Assembly: GCF_014200605.1 (NCBI RefSeq)
Contig: NZ_JACHCE010000001.1
Location: 248,001 to 312,000 of the forward strand
DNA: 64,000 nucleotides
From: Pedobacter cryoconitis
Lineage (GTDB): Bacteria; Bacteroidota; Bacteroidia; Sphingobacteriales; Sphingobacteriaceae
Reading direction: 5' to 3'
The stretch's first letter is position 1, and each line of letters starts with the position of its first letter. Below, piece by piece: positions 33,880 through 41,962 of this stretch. The notes beneath the pieces were generated by a model. The model was not told the DNA's origin and ran no database searches. It was given only the letters and a program-made list of their open reading frames with translations. The translations under genes were made by a program, and so were the position numbers.

Positions 33880-34821
33880 ATGAAAACAATAGTCCTGTCT
33901 CTTTTTACTCTAGTTTTAATAGGTTCTAAACTATCTGCACAGGATAGGGAAAGTACACCGCTGGAGCAGGCAACATCAGCTTCATCAATCCGGGGACTGG
34001 GTTCTTTTGAAGCCAATCACAGCGTCGCACCATTTAAACTCAATGGGGCAAAAATAAACATGCAGCAGGTTGGAGGGGCACTTACTATACCCGTTATAAA
34101 TCATATGAAAGATGGTAAACTTGATTTCCTGCTGGTGGGGGCCAGCTATAATGGATTGTTTCTTTCTGGTGCCGGGGAACAATTTGGAGGTACAAATTTT
34201 CATGCTATTGCTATACCCGTTACCTTCCAGAAAGCCCTTTCACAGAAATACGCAATTGTAGCCTCGTTTGTCCCTTCACTTTCTTCTGATATGAAAGACA
34301 TATCCGGAGAAGATATGGTGTATTCGGGTGCTGTTATGTTAAAAATTAATCAATCAAGACAATTTAACTATTCCTTGGGGATTGCTTTTGCGAGGCAGTT
34401 TTTTGGTACTGTATTAGTACCTATAGTTGCCGTTGACTGGAAGGTAAATGATAAGCTTACGTTTTCTGGTATTCTGCCCATCTCCGAAAAAATCAAATAT
34501 CAGCTATCGGATAAAAGTGCATTTGGGGTACTGGCTGATTTTGCTATTGGTGGTGGCACTTATCGTTTATCAAAGAAGATGAACTCTGATTATTTACAGC
34601 TCCAGCAATTTAAAACTGCCTTTTTCTATGAATATTCCTTTTCTGGAAAATTCTCTGTGGAGTTGAATGCAGGGTATAATTTAAAGCAACAGCTAGACCT
34701 GTATTCAAAAGATCAGAAAGTAGACTGGGTGCCATTTAATGATCCGAATAAAAGGGAGCCTTTAGCAGAGCTGAAAAAAGCAGGATTTGCTGCGCAAACC
34801 GGAATTAAATATAGATTTTAA
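33880..34821 (+). CDS. Outer membrane beta-barrel protein (DUF6268-like)
   Basis: A 313-aa protein with a signal peptide (about 20 residues, ending at KLSAQ), alternating amphipathic strands throughout and a terminal aromatic (GIKYRF), as needed for barrel insertion. The domain name DUF6268 is a guess from overall pattern. No plug or transport motif is seen. It lies between the SRPBCC gene and a small 74-aa gene on the same strand. Confidence 0.75.
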   Translation: MKTIVLSLFTLVLIGSKLSAQDRESTPLEQATSASSIRGLGSFEANHSVAPFKLNGAKINMQQVGGALTIPVINHMKDGKLDFLLVGASYNGLFLSGAGEQFGGTNFHAIAIPVTFQKALSQKYAIVASFVPSLSSDMKDISGEDMVYSGAVMLKINQSRQFNYSLGIAFARQFFGTVLVPIVAVDWKVNDKLTFSGILPISEKIKYQLSDKSAFGVLADFAIGGGTYRLSKKMNSDYLQLQQFKTAFFYEYSFSGKFSVELNAGYNLKQQLDLYSKDQKVDWVPFNDPNKREPLAELKKAGFAAQTGIKYRF

Positions 34822-34840
34822 CGTTAAATACAACTGTAAG

Positions 34841-35065
34841 ATGGTGAACATTGATCATGTATTAATTTTTAAAACGAATATAAAATCTGAATCAGATAAA
34901 TTAAGGCTGAAGCCTGCATTAGATGAACATCTGTCTATTCAAGAATGGAATGTAGATCTGATGGATGAGGAATGTGTGCTGAGAGTCATCTCTGCTCAAT
35001 TGAGTCGCCATCAGGTGATTAAGTTCATTAATCATCTTGGTTATGAGTGCTCTGTATTAGAATAA
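34841..35065 (+). CDS. Small ferredoxin-like-fold protein, 74 aa, unknown function
   Basis: From the ATG at 34841 the protein starts MVNIDHVLIFKTNIKSESDK; an in-frame start inside the preceding gene is less likely. The beta-alpha-beta-beta-alpha-beta pattern and C-terminal VIKFINHLGYECSVLE recall heavy-metal-associated (HMA) proteins, but the CxxC metal site is absent. It may be a degenerate HMA-like protein. It sits 19 bases after the outer-membrane gene and 38 before an AraC gene. Confidence 0.65.
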   Translation: MVNIDHVLIFKTNIKSESDKLRLKPALDEHLSIQEWNVDLMDEECVLRVISAQLSRHQVIKFINHLGYECSVLE

Positions 35066-35103
35066 GGTAATTTATTTGAAAAAAAAATGGGCATATTTGA
35101 AAC

Positions 35104-35952
35104 ATGAAAAATCAGGGAACATATAACGGTTATCGGATAGCGGTGCCGGTTGAGTTTGAAGAGGTGTTCTCACATTTCTATTTTTCTGAAAACAAATCCG
35201 GCAATTCCATTACCCACACCCTTGTACCATCATTTCAGACGATGATGATATTCAATTTTGGTACAGCTGTTTCTTTTATTAATAAACAGAATGACGAGAT
35301 AGAAATGGGCAATTGTATGATTGCCGGCCCCCTTAAACAGGCAGTTCGCTATACGCTTCCGTCGGGTGCTGAAATGTTGGTGATTAATTTTAAAAACGAT
35401 GCTTTTTTTCGTTTTTTTGGGACAGCATTGCTTGAAGATCATCTTCACCCGGATGATTTAATGACTGACAATTGTTTCTCTACGCTCTGGAAAGAACTTA
35501 CCAAAATTGATTCTTTGGAGCGTAAGATAACCCATATGCTGACTTTTTGCCGGCCCTTTTTACAGGGCCGGCACCCCATTACAGAACAAATCATTGCTTT
35601 AGGAAATAATGGGATTAGCCCGGTGAAAGAAATCTCCAATAGGGAGCAGTTGTCTGAAAGATCTGTGCAAATGAAACTAAAAGAACATTTAGGATACTCT
35701 TCGAGAGAGATGGGGCGTTATACACGTTTTCTCAAAGCTATTCAGTTAGTTCAGCATTTGACTTCCGGTACCGATCAGGTAAATTGGTTTGAAGTGGTCG
35801 AAGCATGCGGCTATTATGATCAGAGCCAGCTGATCCATGACTTTAAACACTATCTTAATCTCAGTCCATCAAAATATATAAAATTAAGGCAGGGAATCTG
35901 TGTGTCCTCTATAAATTCTGAAAATCATACTTCTCTGCCAGCGCTTTTTTGA
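35104..35952 (+). CDS. AraC family transcriptional regulator
   Basis: A 282-aa regulator. The N-terminal half resembles the DUF6597 sensor (VPSFQTMMIFNFGTAVSF, then CMIAGPLKQAVRYTLPSGAE). The C-terminal AraC domain reads SSREMGRYTRFLKAIQLVQH and ACGYYDQSQLIHDFKHYLNL. Its last 44 bases overlap the end of the convergent GNAT gene. Confidence 0.88.
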   Translation: MKNQGTYNGYRIAVPVEFEEVFSHFYFSENKSGNSITHTLVPSFQTMMIFNFGTAVSFINKQNDEIEMGNCMIAGPLKQAVRYTLPSGAEMLVINFKNDAFFRFFGTALLEDHLHPDDLMTDNCFSTLWKELTKIDSLERKITHMLTFCRPFLQGRHPITEQIIALGNNGISPVKEISNREQLSERSVQMKLKEHLGYSSREMGRYTRFLKAIQLVQHLTSGTDQVNWFEVVEACGYYDQSQLIHDFKHYLNLSPSKYIKLRQGICVSSINSENHTSLPALF

Positions 35953-36496
35953 TCGGCGGCCATTCTTCTTCAATAATACTGAACCTTACAGAATTCCGTT
36001 TTCTGCCGTTTGGCATGATCCTTTCATATCTGATAATCCCTTCTTCTTTAGCGCCGAGTCTTAAAATGGCTGAGCGTGATTTTTCATTGATCTCATCGGT
36101 TGTAAACTGAACGCGGATACATTTCAGTTCTTCAAATGCATACATTAGCATCAGGTATTTTGCTTCTGTATTTACAAAAGTCTGCTGCCAGGAAGAAGCT
36201 ATCCAGGTATGTCCAATTTCAAGGCTTCTGTTTTTAGGATCTATTTTCCAGAACCTTGTCGAACCGACGATTAATCCTGATTCTTTTATTGCTATTACAA
36301 AGGGGAGTACTGTTCCGTCAGTGTATCCATTCAGGGCTGTTGCAATATAGTCATCAATGGTTTGTTCATTGGGCACAACTGTAAATGGTAAGTCCCATAG
36401 CTGTCCATCGCTGGCAGCTTTAATCAATGCGGCTTTATGCACAGCGGTTAAGCTATTTAGCGTTATTTTTTTGCCTGTGATTATCATTTGATTCAT
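35909..36496 (-). CDS. GNAT family N-acetyltransferase (RimJ/RimL type)
   Basis: A 195-aa acetyltransferase with the RimL-like order: ITLNSLTAVHKAALIKAASD, GSTRFWKIDPKNRSLEIGHT, and the acetyl-CoA region NTEAKYLMLMYAFEELKCIR, then NEKSRSAILRLGAKEEG. The acceptor may be a protein N-terminus or a small amine. The first ATG (36496) or the one three codons in may be used. The 3' end overlaps the AraC gene by 44 bases tail to tail. Confidence 0.9.
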   Translation of the reverse strand: MNQMIITGKKITLNSLTAVHKAALIKAASDGQLWDLPFTVVPNEQTIDDYIATALNGYTDGTVLPFVIAIKESGLIVGSTRFWKIDPKNRSLEIGHTWIASSWQQTFVNTEAKYLMLMYAFEELKCIRVQFTTDEINEKSRSAILRLGAKEEGIIRYERIMPNGRKRNSVRFSIIEEEWPPIKKALAEKYDFQNL

Positions 36497-36579
36497 ACAT
36501 TGATCAGGGATAGATCATGATTAGTTTCTGAAATAGTTGTCATCCTGTATAATTCTAAGGTTAATGTAAATATACAATT

Positions 36580-37338
36580 TTAACGGTCCAGCCATTGTTT
36601 GAAGATTTTAGATCTGTCCCGGCTCATGACAATCTTTTCGGGCGTTTCTGGATTTAACATCAGTTGCAGCTTCCCGTTAAAATAATTATTAATGCGTGTA
36701 ATGCTAAAATTGTTAATCAAATATTGACGGCTAACTCTAAAAAAAACGTCCGGATCTAATTGCTCTTCCAGTTCTTCCATCGTAAATGGAATGGTATGAT
36801 GCTGGTTGTTAGCCATAACAGCCCAGGTTATCCGATGTTCAGTATAGAAATAAGCAACTTCTTTGATCATTACGGTGTAGAATGAGTCTCTGGTAGGGAT
36901 CAGGAACCTGGCCCGGTAGTTTTTTTGCTGCTGTTTTAAAATAGCTGCTATATCATCCATAACCTGACCCAGATAAGGTGGATGTACAGTCGTTTTAAAC
37001 TTATGCAGGCTTTTTATAAGATCCTCTTTCTTTATAGGTTTAAGCAGGTAATCGATACTATTCACCTGAAATGCACGTAAGGCATATTCATCAAATGCAG
37101 AGGTGAAAATAACAGGACATTTAAATGCCACTTCCGAAAAAATATCAAAACAAAGACCATCTGTTAAACGGACATCTGTAAAAATAAGGTCCGGATGGTG
37201 TTGGTTTTTAAACCAGCCGATACTTTCAGTTACACCTTCGAGCATCGCAATGACCTCAATTTCCGGATCAATATCTTCCAGGATACCCTTTAACCTTTTG
37301 GCATTATGCAATTCATCTTCTATAATCAGTACTTTCAT
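36580..37338 (-). CDS. LytTR response regulator
   Basis: A 252-aa two-domain response regulator. The receiver has acidic residues at 8-9, phosphoacceptor Asp55 (IFTDVRLTD), Ser80 and Lys100 (YLLKPIKKED). The LytTR DNA-binding domain starts at about residue 148 (RFLIPTRDSFYTVMIKEVAY) and includes FFRVSRQYLINNFSITRINN. Its start overlaps the histidine kinase gene by 26 bases, so the pair is translationally coupled. Confidence 0.94.
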   Translation of the reverse strand: MKVLIIEDELHNAKRLKGILEDIDPEIEVIAMLEGVTESIGWFKNQHHPDLIFTDVRLTDGLCFDIFSEVAFKCPVIFTSAFDEYALRAFQVNSIDYLLKPIKKEDLIKSLHKFKTTVHPPYLGQVMDDIAAILKQQQKNYRARFLIPTRDSFYTVMIKEVAYFYTEHRITWAVMANNQHHTIPFTMEELEEQLDPDVFFRVSRQYLINNFSITRINNYFNGKLQLMLNPETPEKIVMSRDRSKIFKQWLDR

Positions 37339-38419
37339 TTGGTGATGTTTTTAAAGGAAGCAGTGGTATTTTAACTACAAATTCATGAGCTGTCTGAATG
37401 ATTTCGGGAAGCTTTGCGGATAATAATTTGTAGCGGTTAATAATATTTTTAAGACCAATTTTGGAAGAGCCTATACAGGAGGGTAGCTTTTGTATATTAT
37501 TGGCAACGCATATAGTATTGCCTGCTGAAGAGATCCTGATATGAAGTGGCTGGCTGCGGGAAGCAATATTATGTTTCACTGCATTTTCAATTAACAGCTG
37601 TAAGGTGGTTGGCGGGATTCCCTGGTTCAAAAGATCTTCCTTGATAGTAACCTCAATCTTTAGGTTTTCAGAAAACCTGATTTTAATCAGATAGATATAG
37701 GAGGTTATAAAATCCAGTTCTTCTTTTAGGGGAATAACATTTCTCTCCAGGTTATAAAGCATATAACGATGAACCTCCGAAAGACAATCCAGAAATTGCT
37801 GCGCTTCTGATTGATTTTCGGCAATCAGACTGGACAAGGTGCTGAAATTGTTAAACATAAAATGCGGATCCAATTGTAGTTTAAGAGATTGTAATTGAGA
37901 CTGTAAAGTGGTCTGCTTTAATTCGGCGGCCTCAACAATTGCATTTTTCCAATTGAGCAGCAAATAACTGCCAATGTGAACCGCAGTAACAATCAGTGAT
38001 AACACAATGCTGACAAAGATCATCTGGCGGTAGCCTACCCAATCATTTTCGGCGCCGTCATAATAGGGGGGTACTAAATCTGTAACATACCAAAGTGAAG
38101 TCATCACTGCGATCACCAGGACACATTGTATGAAAAGTTGTAAAAAAAAGCGTTTAACAGAAAATTGTACCCATGGCAGCCATTGGTCAAGGTAATAGGA
38201 GATAATTATACCGATTTCTGTAATGGCCCAGCCGAGGGTTATGAACCAGATCAGGTCCATAAAAAAGTCCCGGCTTAATTCCGGTTCCAGAATATAGTTC
38301 CGCTCACTGATAGGATTGATAATCATCATGGAAAAGATCAGAACTGAGGTGACTATAAGTGGAAGGATTACCCTGAAAATTCCCGAACTGAATATAGATA
38401 CAGCTTGCTTTGAAGTCAT
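37313..38419 (-). CDS. LytS/YehU-type sensor histidine kinase
   Basis: About 368 aa from the ATG at 38419 (MTSKQAVSIFSSG); a TTG at 38458 is in frame. Four membrane helices lie in the first 170 residues. The His_kinase domain follows, with the phospho-accepting His in LQLDPHFMFNNFSTLSSLI. The ATPase N box is LLIENAVKHNIASRSQPL and a G box is IGLKNIINRY. It is the partner of the LytTR regulator. The pair points away from the outer-membrane barrel gene at 38725, a likely target. Confidence 0.93.
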   Translation of the reverse strand: MTSKQAVSIFSSGIFRVILPLIVTSVLIFSMMIINPISERNYILEPELSRDFFMDLIWFITLGWAITEIGIIISYYLDQWLPWVQFSVKRFFLQLFIQCVLVIAVMTSLWYVTDLVPPYYDGAENDWVGYRQMIFVSIVLSLIVTAVHIGSYLLLNWKNAIVEAAELKQTTLQSQLQSLKLQLDPHFMFNNFSTLSSLIAENQSEAQQFLDCLSEVHRYMLYNLERNVIPLKEELDFITSYIYLIKIRFSENLKIEVTIKEDLLNQGIPPTTLQLLIENAVKHNIASRSQPLHIRISSAGNTICVANNIQKLPSCIGSSKIGLKNIINRYKLLSAKLPEIIQTAHEFVVKIPLLPLKTSPNESTDYRR

Positions 38420-38724
38420 GAATAAGGTTTTAATAAATAAAGAGAATTTCTTTATCAATTTTCAGATCAAATTTAAGCGGATCATATGATCTGATGGAAT
38501 AGAAAACGACTGAACTTGCCTAAATGATGTATGAATTTACAGTTTAATCGTATAAATCGTTCCCTGACCCAAAATGGTTATCAGATTTAATATCAAAAAC
38601 AAGTTCAGGAAAGTAAGCTAACAGTTGGCGTATCAATTTAGTAAGCTGGGGTAGTTTAGTGCCCGTGGCTATAGCCTGTTAATCTAATTTGGGCCTATTA
38701 CTAATTGATTAAAGCCCATTGACT
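38420..38724. promoter_or_regulatory. 305-base spacer between the LytS-type kinase and the barrel gene
   Basis: It is AT-rich and holds no gene. The promoters of both divergent genes must be here, but I see no convincing TAnnTTTG box or strong palindrome. LytTR sites are usually two short direct repeats and are not visible by eye. Confidence 0.3.
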
Positions 38725-41187
38725 ATGCGTTGTTTTTGTTTGATTTTAATCTTGCTGGGTTCATTAACTGCTTTCGCCCAGCAGGACATTACAGGTAAAG
38801 TTACTGATCAGCGGAACTTGCCATTACCCGGTGCCACCATTACATTAAGACATCATACAGAGATTAAAATACGCTATTATGCCATTGCGGATTCTTTGGG
38901 AAGTTTTAAATTGAAAAATATTAAGGCTGGAAATTATCAGCTTGAGGTTGCTTTTATTACATATAAGAGTCAGGAAAGGACTTTTACCGTAGGAAATGAT
39001 CCGATAGAAGTTCAGCTTTTTAGACTCATGCCCGAAACTCAGCATTTGGCGGAAGTAACTATTAAAGGAAAAAAACAAGCTATTACCGTTTCAGCTGGCA
39101 AAACCACAATGAATGTAGAACAAAGCAACCTGGCCCAAAGTCAGTCGGCTTATGATCTGCTCAAAAGCCTCCCCGGTGTAAGTATCAATAAGGACGGTGA
39201 TATCCGCATTAAAGGTAAGTCTGGAGTAACGGTGATGATTGATGGGGAACCTGTAGAAATAGGCAGCTCACAGCTCAAAAGTTTGCTTAAAGGTACACCG
39301 GGGACTACGCTTCAAACTATGGAAGTGATGACTAATCCTCCATCGGGTTTAGATGCATCCGGAACCGGAGGTGTAATTAACCTGGTCTTCAAAAAGAAGG
39401 TTAAAAAGGGTTTTAACGGGACCATGAGTTCTACTGTCAGTAAAGGCAGGTATTACAATACAAACCAGAGTCTCAATCTGACTTATGGTACCGGAAAATG
39501 GGAACTAAATGCATTCTATGCTTATAATTTTGAACATAGTCAGAACCGTGACAGCATGTTTAGAAGTCAGGGCACAGACTATGTTACGGGCTTATCTGAC
39601 CCGGGTAAAAATTACTATATGAGTCAAATGCAGCTTAATCCTGATCAATCAAAAACACATATGATGAAATTTGGCTTAGATCGTCATTTTGAGGAGAAAA
39701 ACACTTTAGGAATTAACCTGTCTTTTAATGATATCAGAAATCCCACCGATGGGCGCACGGTTACCCGTTTTGGTATGGGAATAGTGGAAGATTCTTTATT
39801 AAATCAGCGTAATTACCTGCGTAATACCTTGCGGAACCTGGATTATGGATTAAAGTTTAAACACAGGTTCGATGAGCAGAAAACCCTGAGCGCTTCTGCC
39901 CAGTTCAATCATTTGAAGTCGGATGGATTTGAAGATTTTACAATTCATAAAACCTTAGGTTCAGGAATTAGTTTACCTGAGTTGCGTTACCGGAATACCT
40001 ATCCTTCAAAAATAAACCGGAGGATATTCAAAGCAGACTATGTGCAGGAACTGATGAAAGAAGATCAAAAAACGGGTAAGTTTGAAGCTGGGGTTAAAAG
40101 TTCACAAACCCATATCAGTACTTCTCAGTTCAGTGAAAACAGGGTAGGGGGAAATTGGCAGGCAGACCCGCTGCGTAACAATAATTTCAGCTACCGGGAA
40201 GCCATTTATGCTGCTTATACTGCTATGGAGTTAAATATGAAACCATGGACTTTTAATGCCGGTTTGCGCGGAGAATATACCCGGGTGAGGGGTAATGCCG
40301 GAGCTTATGAAAGCCAGGTCCGCCAAAATTATTTTTCTTTGTTTCCCAATGTACTGATCGGATATAAATTAAGCGAAGCCTACAATTTATCTGTTAGTTT
40401 CAACCGCCGGATCGAAAGACCGGATTATGATAAACTGAATCCTGCTGTTCGTTATATAGACTTATATACCACTAAACAGGGAAACCCGGGGCTGAAACCG
40501 CAATTCTCTAATAACGTAGAGCTGAACCAGCAGTTTTTCGATTTTATAGACCTTACATTGGGTTATAGTAGTATAAAGGACCCTATTTACTCCACATTGA
40601 TTACTTCTGCGGGAGCGAAATCTTTTTATACAGCTATGAACACCGGACAGCAGCAGCAATGGGAAGCTTCTTTATCGTTCCCTATTCCCGGTATTGACTG
40701 GTGGGAAAATCACCAGAGTTTTTATATCTACTCTTCGCAGTTCAATGCAAATCTTGAAAACAAAGTCTATCGGGCAAAAGCAAACAGTTTTGGTGCGCTT
40801 TCCTATAATTCCTTTAAGCTCCCGTCTAATTTCAGCATAGAGTTATCTGCCTGGTATGAGGGAGGTGGATTATTTGCTAACTTCCGCTATAAACCTGTCT
40901 CTGAGGTGAGTGCCGGTGTGAGTAAGAAATTATTAAATGATCAGTTGACAGTAGGGGTGGCCGTAACAGATGTCTTTTACGGTGGAAATTATAAAGCCAC
41001 TGTTTTATCGAATACTCCGGAAATTTCAAATCTGATTTCCAGGACGGACTCCCGGCAGGTGAAATTTAGTTTGAGCTGGAATTTTGGTAAAAAGAGAAAA
41101 ATAGAAAAGTTGCCGGAGCAAAATTCAGAAGATGATTATCTGCCTGCAGGTAAGAGCAGACAAATTCCAAAGCGGGCAAAACCATAA
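38725..41187 (+). CDS. TonB-receptor-like outer membrane beta-barrel protein (OMP_b-brl_3) with CarboxypepD_reg-like domain
   Basis: An 820-aa outer-membrane protein from the ATG at 38725. A signal peptide ends near FAQQ. A carboxypeptidase-regulatory-like beta-sandwich follows (ITGKVTDQRNLPLPGATITL, about residues 21-100). A plug-like region comes next (YDLLKSLPGVSINKDGDIRI and GKSGVTVMIDGEPVEI), with GTGGVINLVFKKK before the barrel. The barrel ends in LSWNFGKKRKI with a charged tail. It lacks a SusD partner, so it is not a Sus pair. The closest kind is the outer-membrane beta-barrel family often placed beside LytTR systems. The cargo is unknown. Confidence 0.9.
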   Translation: MRCFCLILILLGSLTAFAQQDITGKVTDQRNLPLPGATITLRHHTEIKIRYYAIADSLGSFKLKNIKAGNYQLEVAFITYKSQERTFTVGNDPIEVQLFRLMPETQHLAEVTIKGKKQAITVSAGKTTMNVEQSNLAQSQSAYDLLKSLPGVSINKDGDIRIKGKSGVTVMIDGEPVEIGSSQLKSLLKGTPGTTLQTMEVMTNPPSGLDASGTGGVINLVFKKKVKKGFNGTMSSTVSKGRYYNTNQSLNLTYGTGKWELNAFYAYNFEHSQNRDSMFRSQGTDYVTGLSDPGKNYYMSQMQLNPDQSKTHMMKFGLDRHFEEKNTLGINLSFNDIRNPTDGRTVTRFGMGIVEDSLLNQRNYLRNTLRNLDYGLKFKHRFDEQKTLSASAQFNHLKSDGFEDFTIHKTLGSGISLPELRYRNTYPSKINRRIFKADYVQELMKEDQKTGKFEAGVKSSQTHISTSQFSENRVGGNWQADPLRNNNFSYREAIYAAYTAMELNMKPWTFNAGLRGEYTRVRGNAGAYESQVRQNYFSLFPNVLIGYKLSEAYNLSVSFNRRIERPDYDKLNPAVRYIDLYTTKQGNPGLKPQFSNNVELNQQFFDFIDLTLGYSSIKDPIYSTLITSAGAKSFYTAMNTGQQQQWEASLSFPIPGIDWWENHQSFYIYSSQFNANLENKVYRAKANSFGALSYNSFKLPSNFSIELSAWYEGGGLFANFRYKPVSEVSAGVSKKLLNDQLTVGVAVTDVFYGGNYKATVLSNTPEISNLISRTDSRQVKFSLSWNFGKKRKIEKLPEQNSEDDYLPAGKSRQIPKRAKP

Positions 41188-41188
41188 G

Positions 41189-41530
41189 TTATTTGTTTAC
41201 CCGTGTTTTTCGGATTCGGCTAAGTGATTGTGGAGTGATGCCGAGGTAGGAGGCTATATCTGTTAAGGCTACACGCGAAGCAGTCGCTGGTTGCTTCCTT
41301 AAAAAAAGTTCATATTTTGCCAAAGCATTGCCGGTTAGGTAAAGATTTTTGATTGTCACCATTTCGGCCATGGACAGCTGTGCAATTTCATCAATCAAGG
41401 CTCTTAAATGTGCTTCAAGATCACATGCTGCCTGTAAACCCTGTTTTGCAGGTATATTGCCATACATGCTATATAAAAAAGTCATGAACTGTCCTTCTTC
41501 CATAAAATAGTATACGATATCTTTTTCTAC
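41189..41530 (-). pseudogene. C-terminal remnant of a Crp/Fnr regulator gene
   Basis: The remnant aligns with the intact Crp protein at 18270 from its YYF segment onward (DIVYYFMEEGQF against EITYYFLKEKQF). It continues with FLYSMYGNIPAKQGLQAACD and ends in the same ALTDIASYLGITPQSLSRIR winged helix. The first 70 or so residues are missing. About 20 residues in the middle (VMMINKDDLYRLYEQLPYLK in the intact copy) are also deleted. It abuts a cupin remnant on the other strand at about 41524-41530. Regulation is no longer possible because the sensor domain is lost. Confidence 0.82.
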
Positions 41531-41823
41531 AGGGTGAAGTAACTATTTATATCCCTGGTGAACAGCATAAGTTATCTGTTGGTGAAAGTTATTTTATTCC
41601 AAAAAATGTACCTCATGCTATTGTTAACAGCTCTGCATCGAAACCTTTTAAAGCACTGGCTATTGCTTCACCAAGCGGGTTTGCCGGGCTGATCAGAAGT
41701 GTTGGCATTCCTGCCGGTACAGATGATCAGGAGCCAATGCAAGCACATGATATGCAGCTGGCAGGCAAGATAATGGCTGAACTTGGCGATAGCATTCTTG
41801 GCCCTCCGGGTGCACGTCCTTAA
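41524..41823 (+). pseudogene. C-terminal remnant of a cupin gene
   Basis: The frame reads FLQGEVTIYIPGEQHKLSVG, then FIPKNVPHAIVNSS, ASPSGFAGLIRSVG and a final ILGPPGARP. This is close to the second two-thirds of the cupin protein at 17667 (VLEGKVTVYTPGE and so on to IGPPGARP). The N-terminal 50 residues with the first metal-binding motif are gone and no start codon is available. Head-to-head with the Crp remnant, it marks a deletion that removed both promoters and both N-termini of a second cupin-Crp pair. Confidence 0.85.
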
Positions 41824-41950
41824 TTTCCCGATTACTTTTTCCTGTTCTTCAACAGACATATCAGGTCCCTGTAAATGAAAATGAAGGTCTCCAGATGTAG
41901 CCGCAGATGTATGTTTTGAATCTGTAATTGCTTTGTGACTCGTGGCAAAT
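41824..41950 (-). other. Open-frame debris downstream of the lyase gene
   Basis: A minus-strand frame is open here without a start (YTFATSHKAITDSKHTSA, then SGDLHFHLQGPDMSVEEQEK). It has protein-like composition and runs on into the antisense of the cupin remnant. It could be the tail of another truncated gene. I do not recognise it. Confidence 0.25.
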
Positions 41951-41962
41951 GTATAAGAAAAT

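Noticed and set aside
41668..41859. 63-codon minus-strand frame opposite the cupin remnant
   Set aside because: Most of it is antisense to the cupin remnant; only the part beyond 41824 is reported, as debris.
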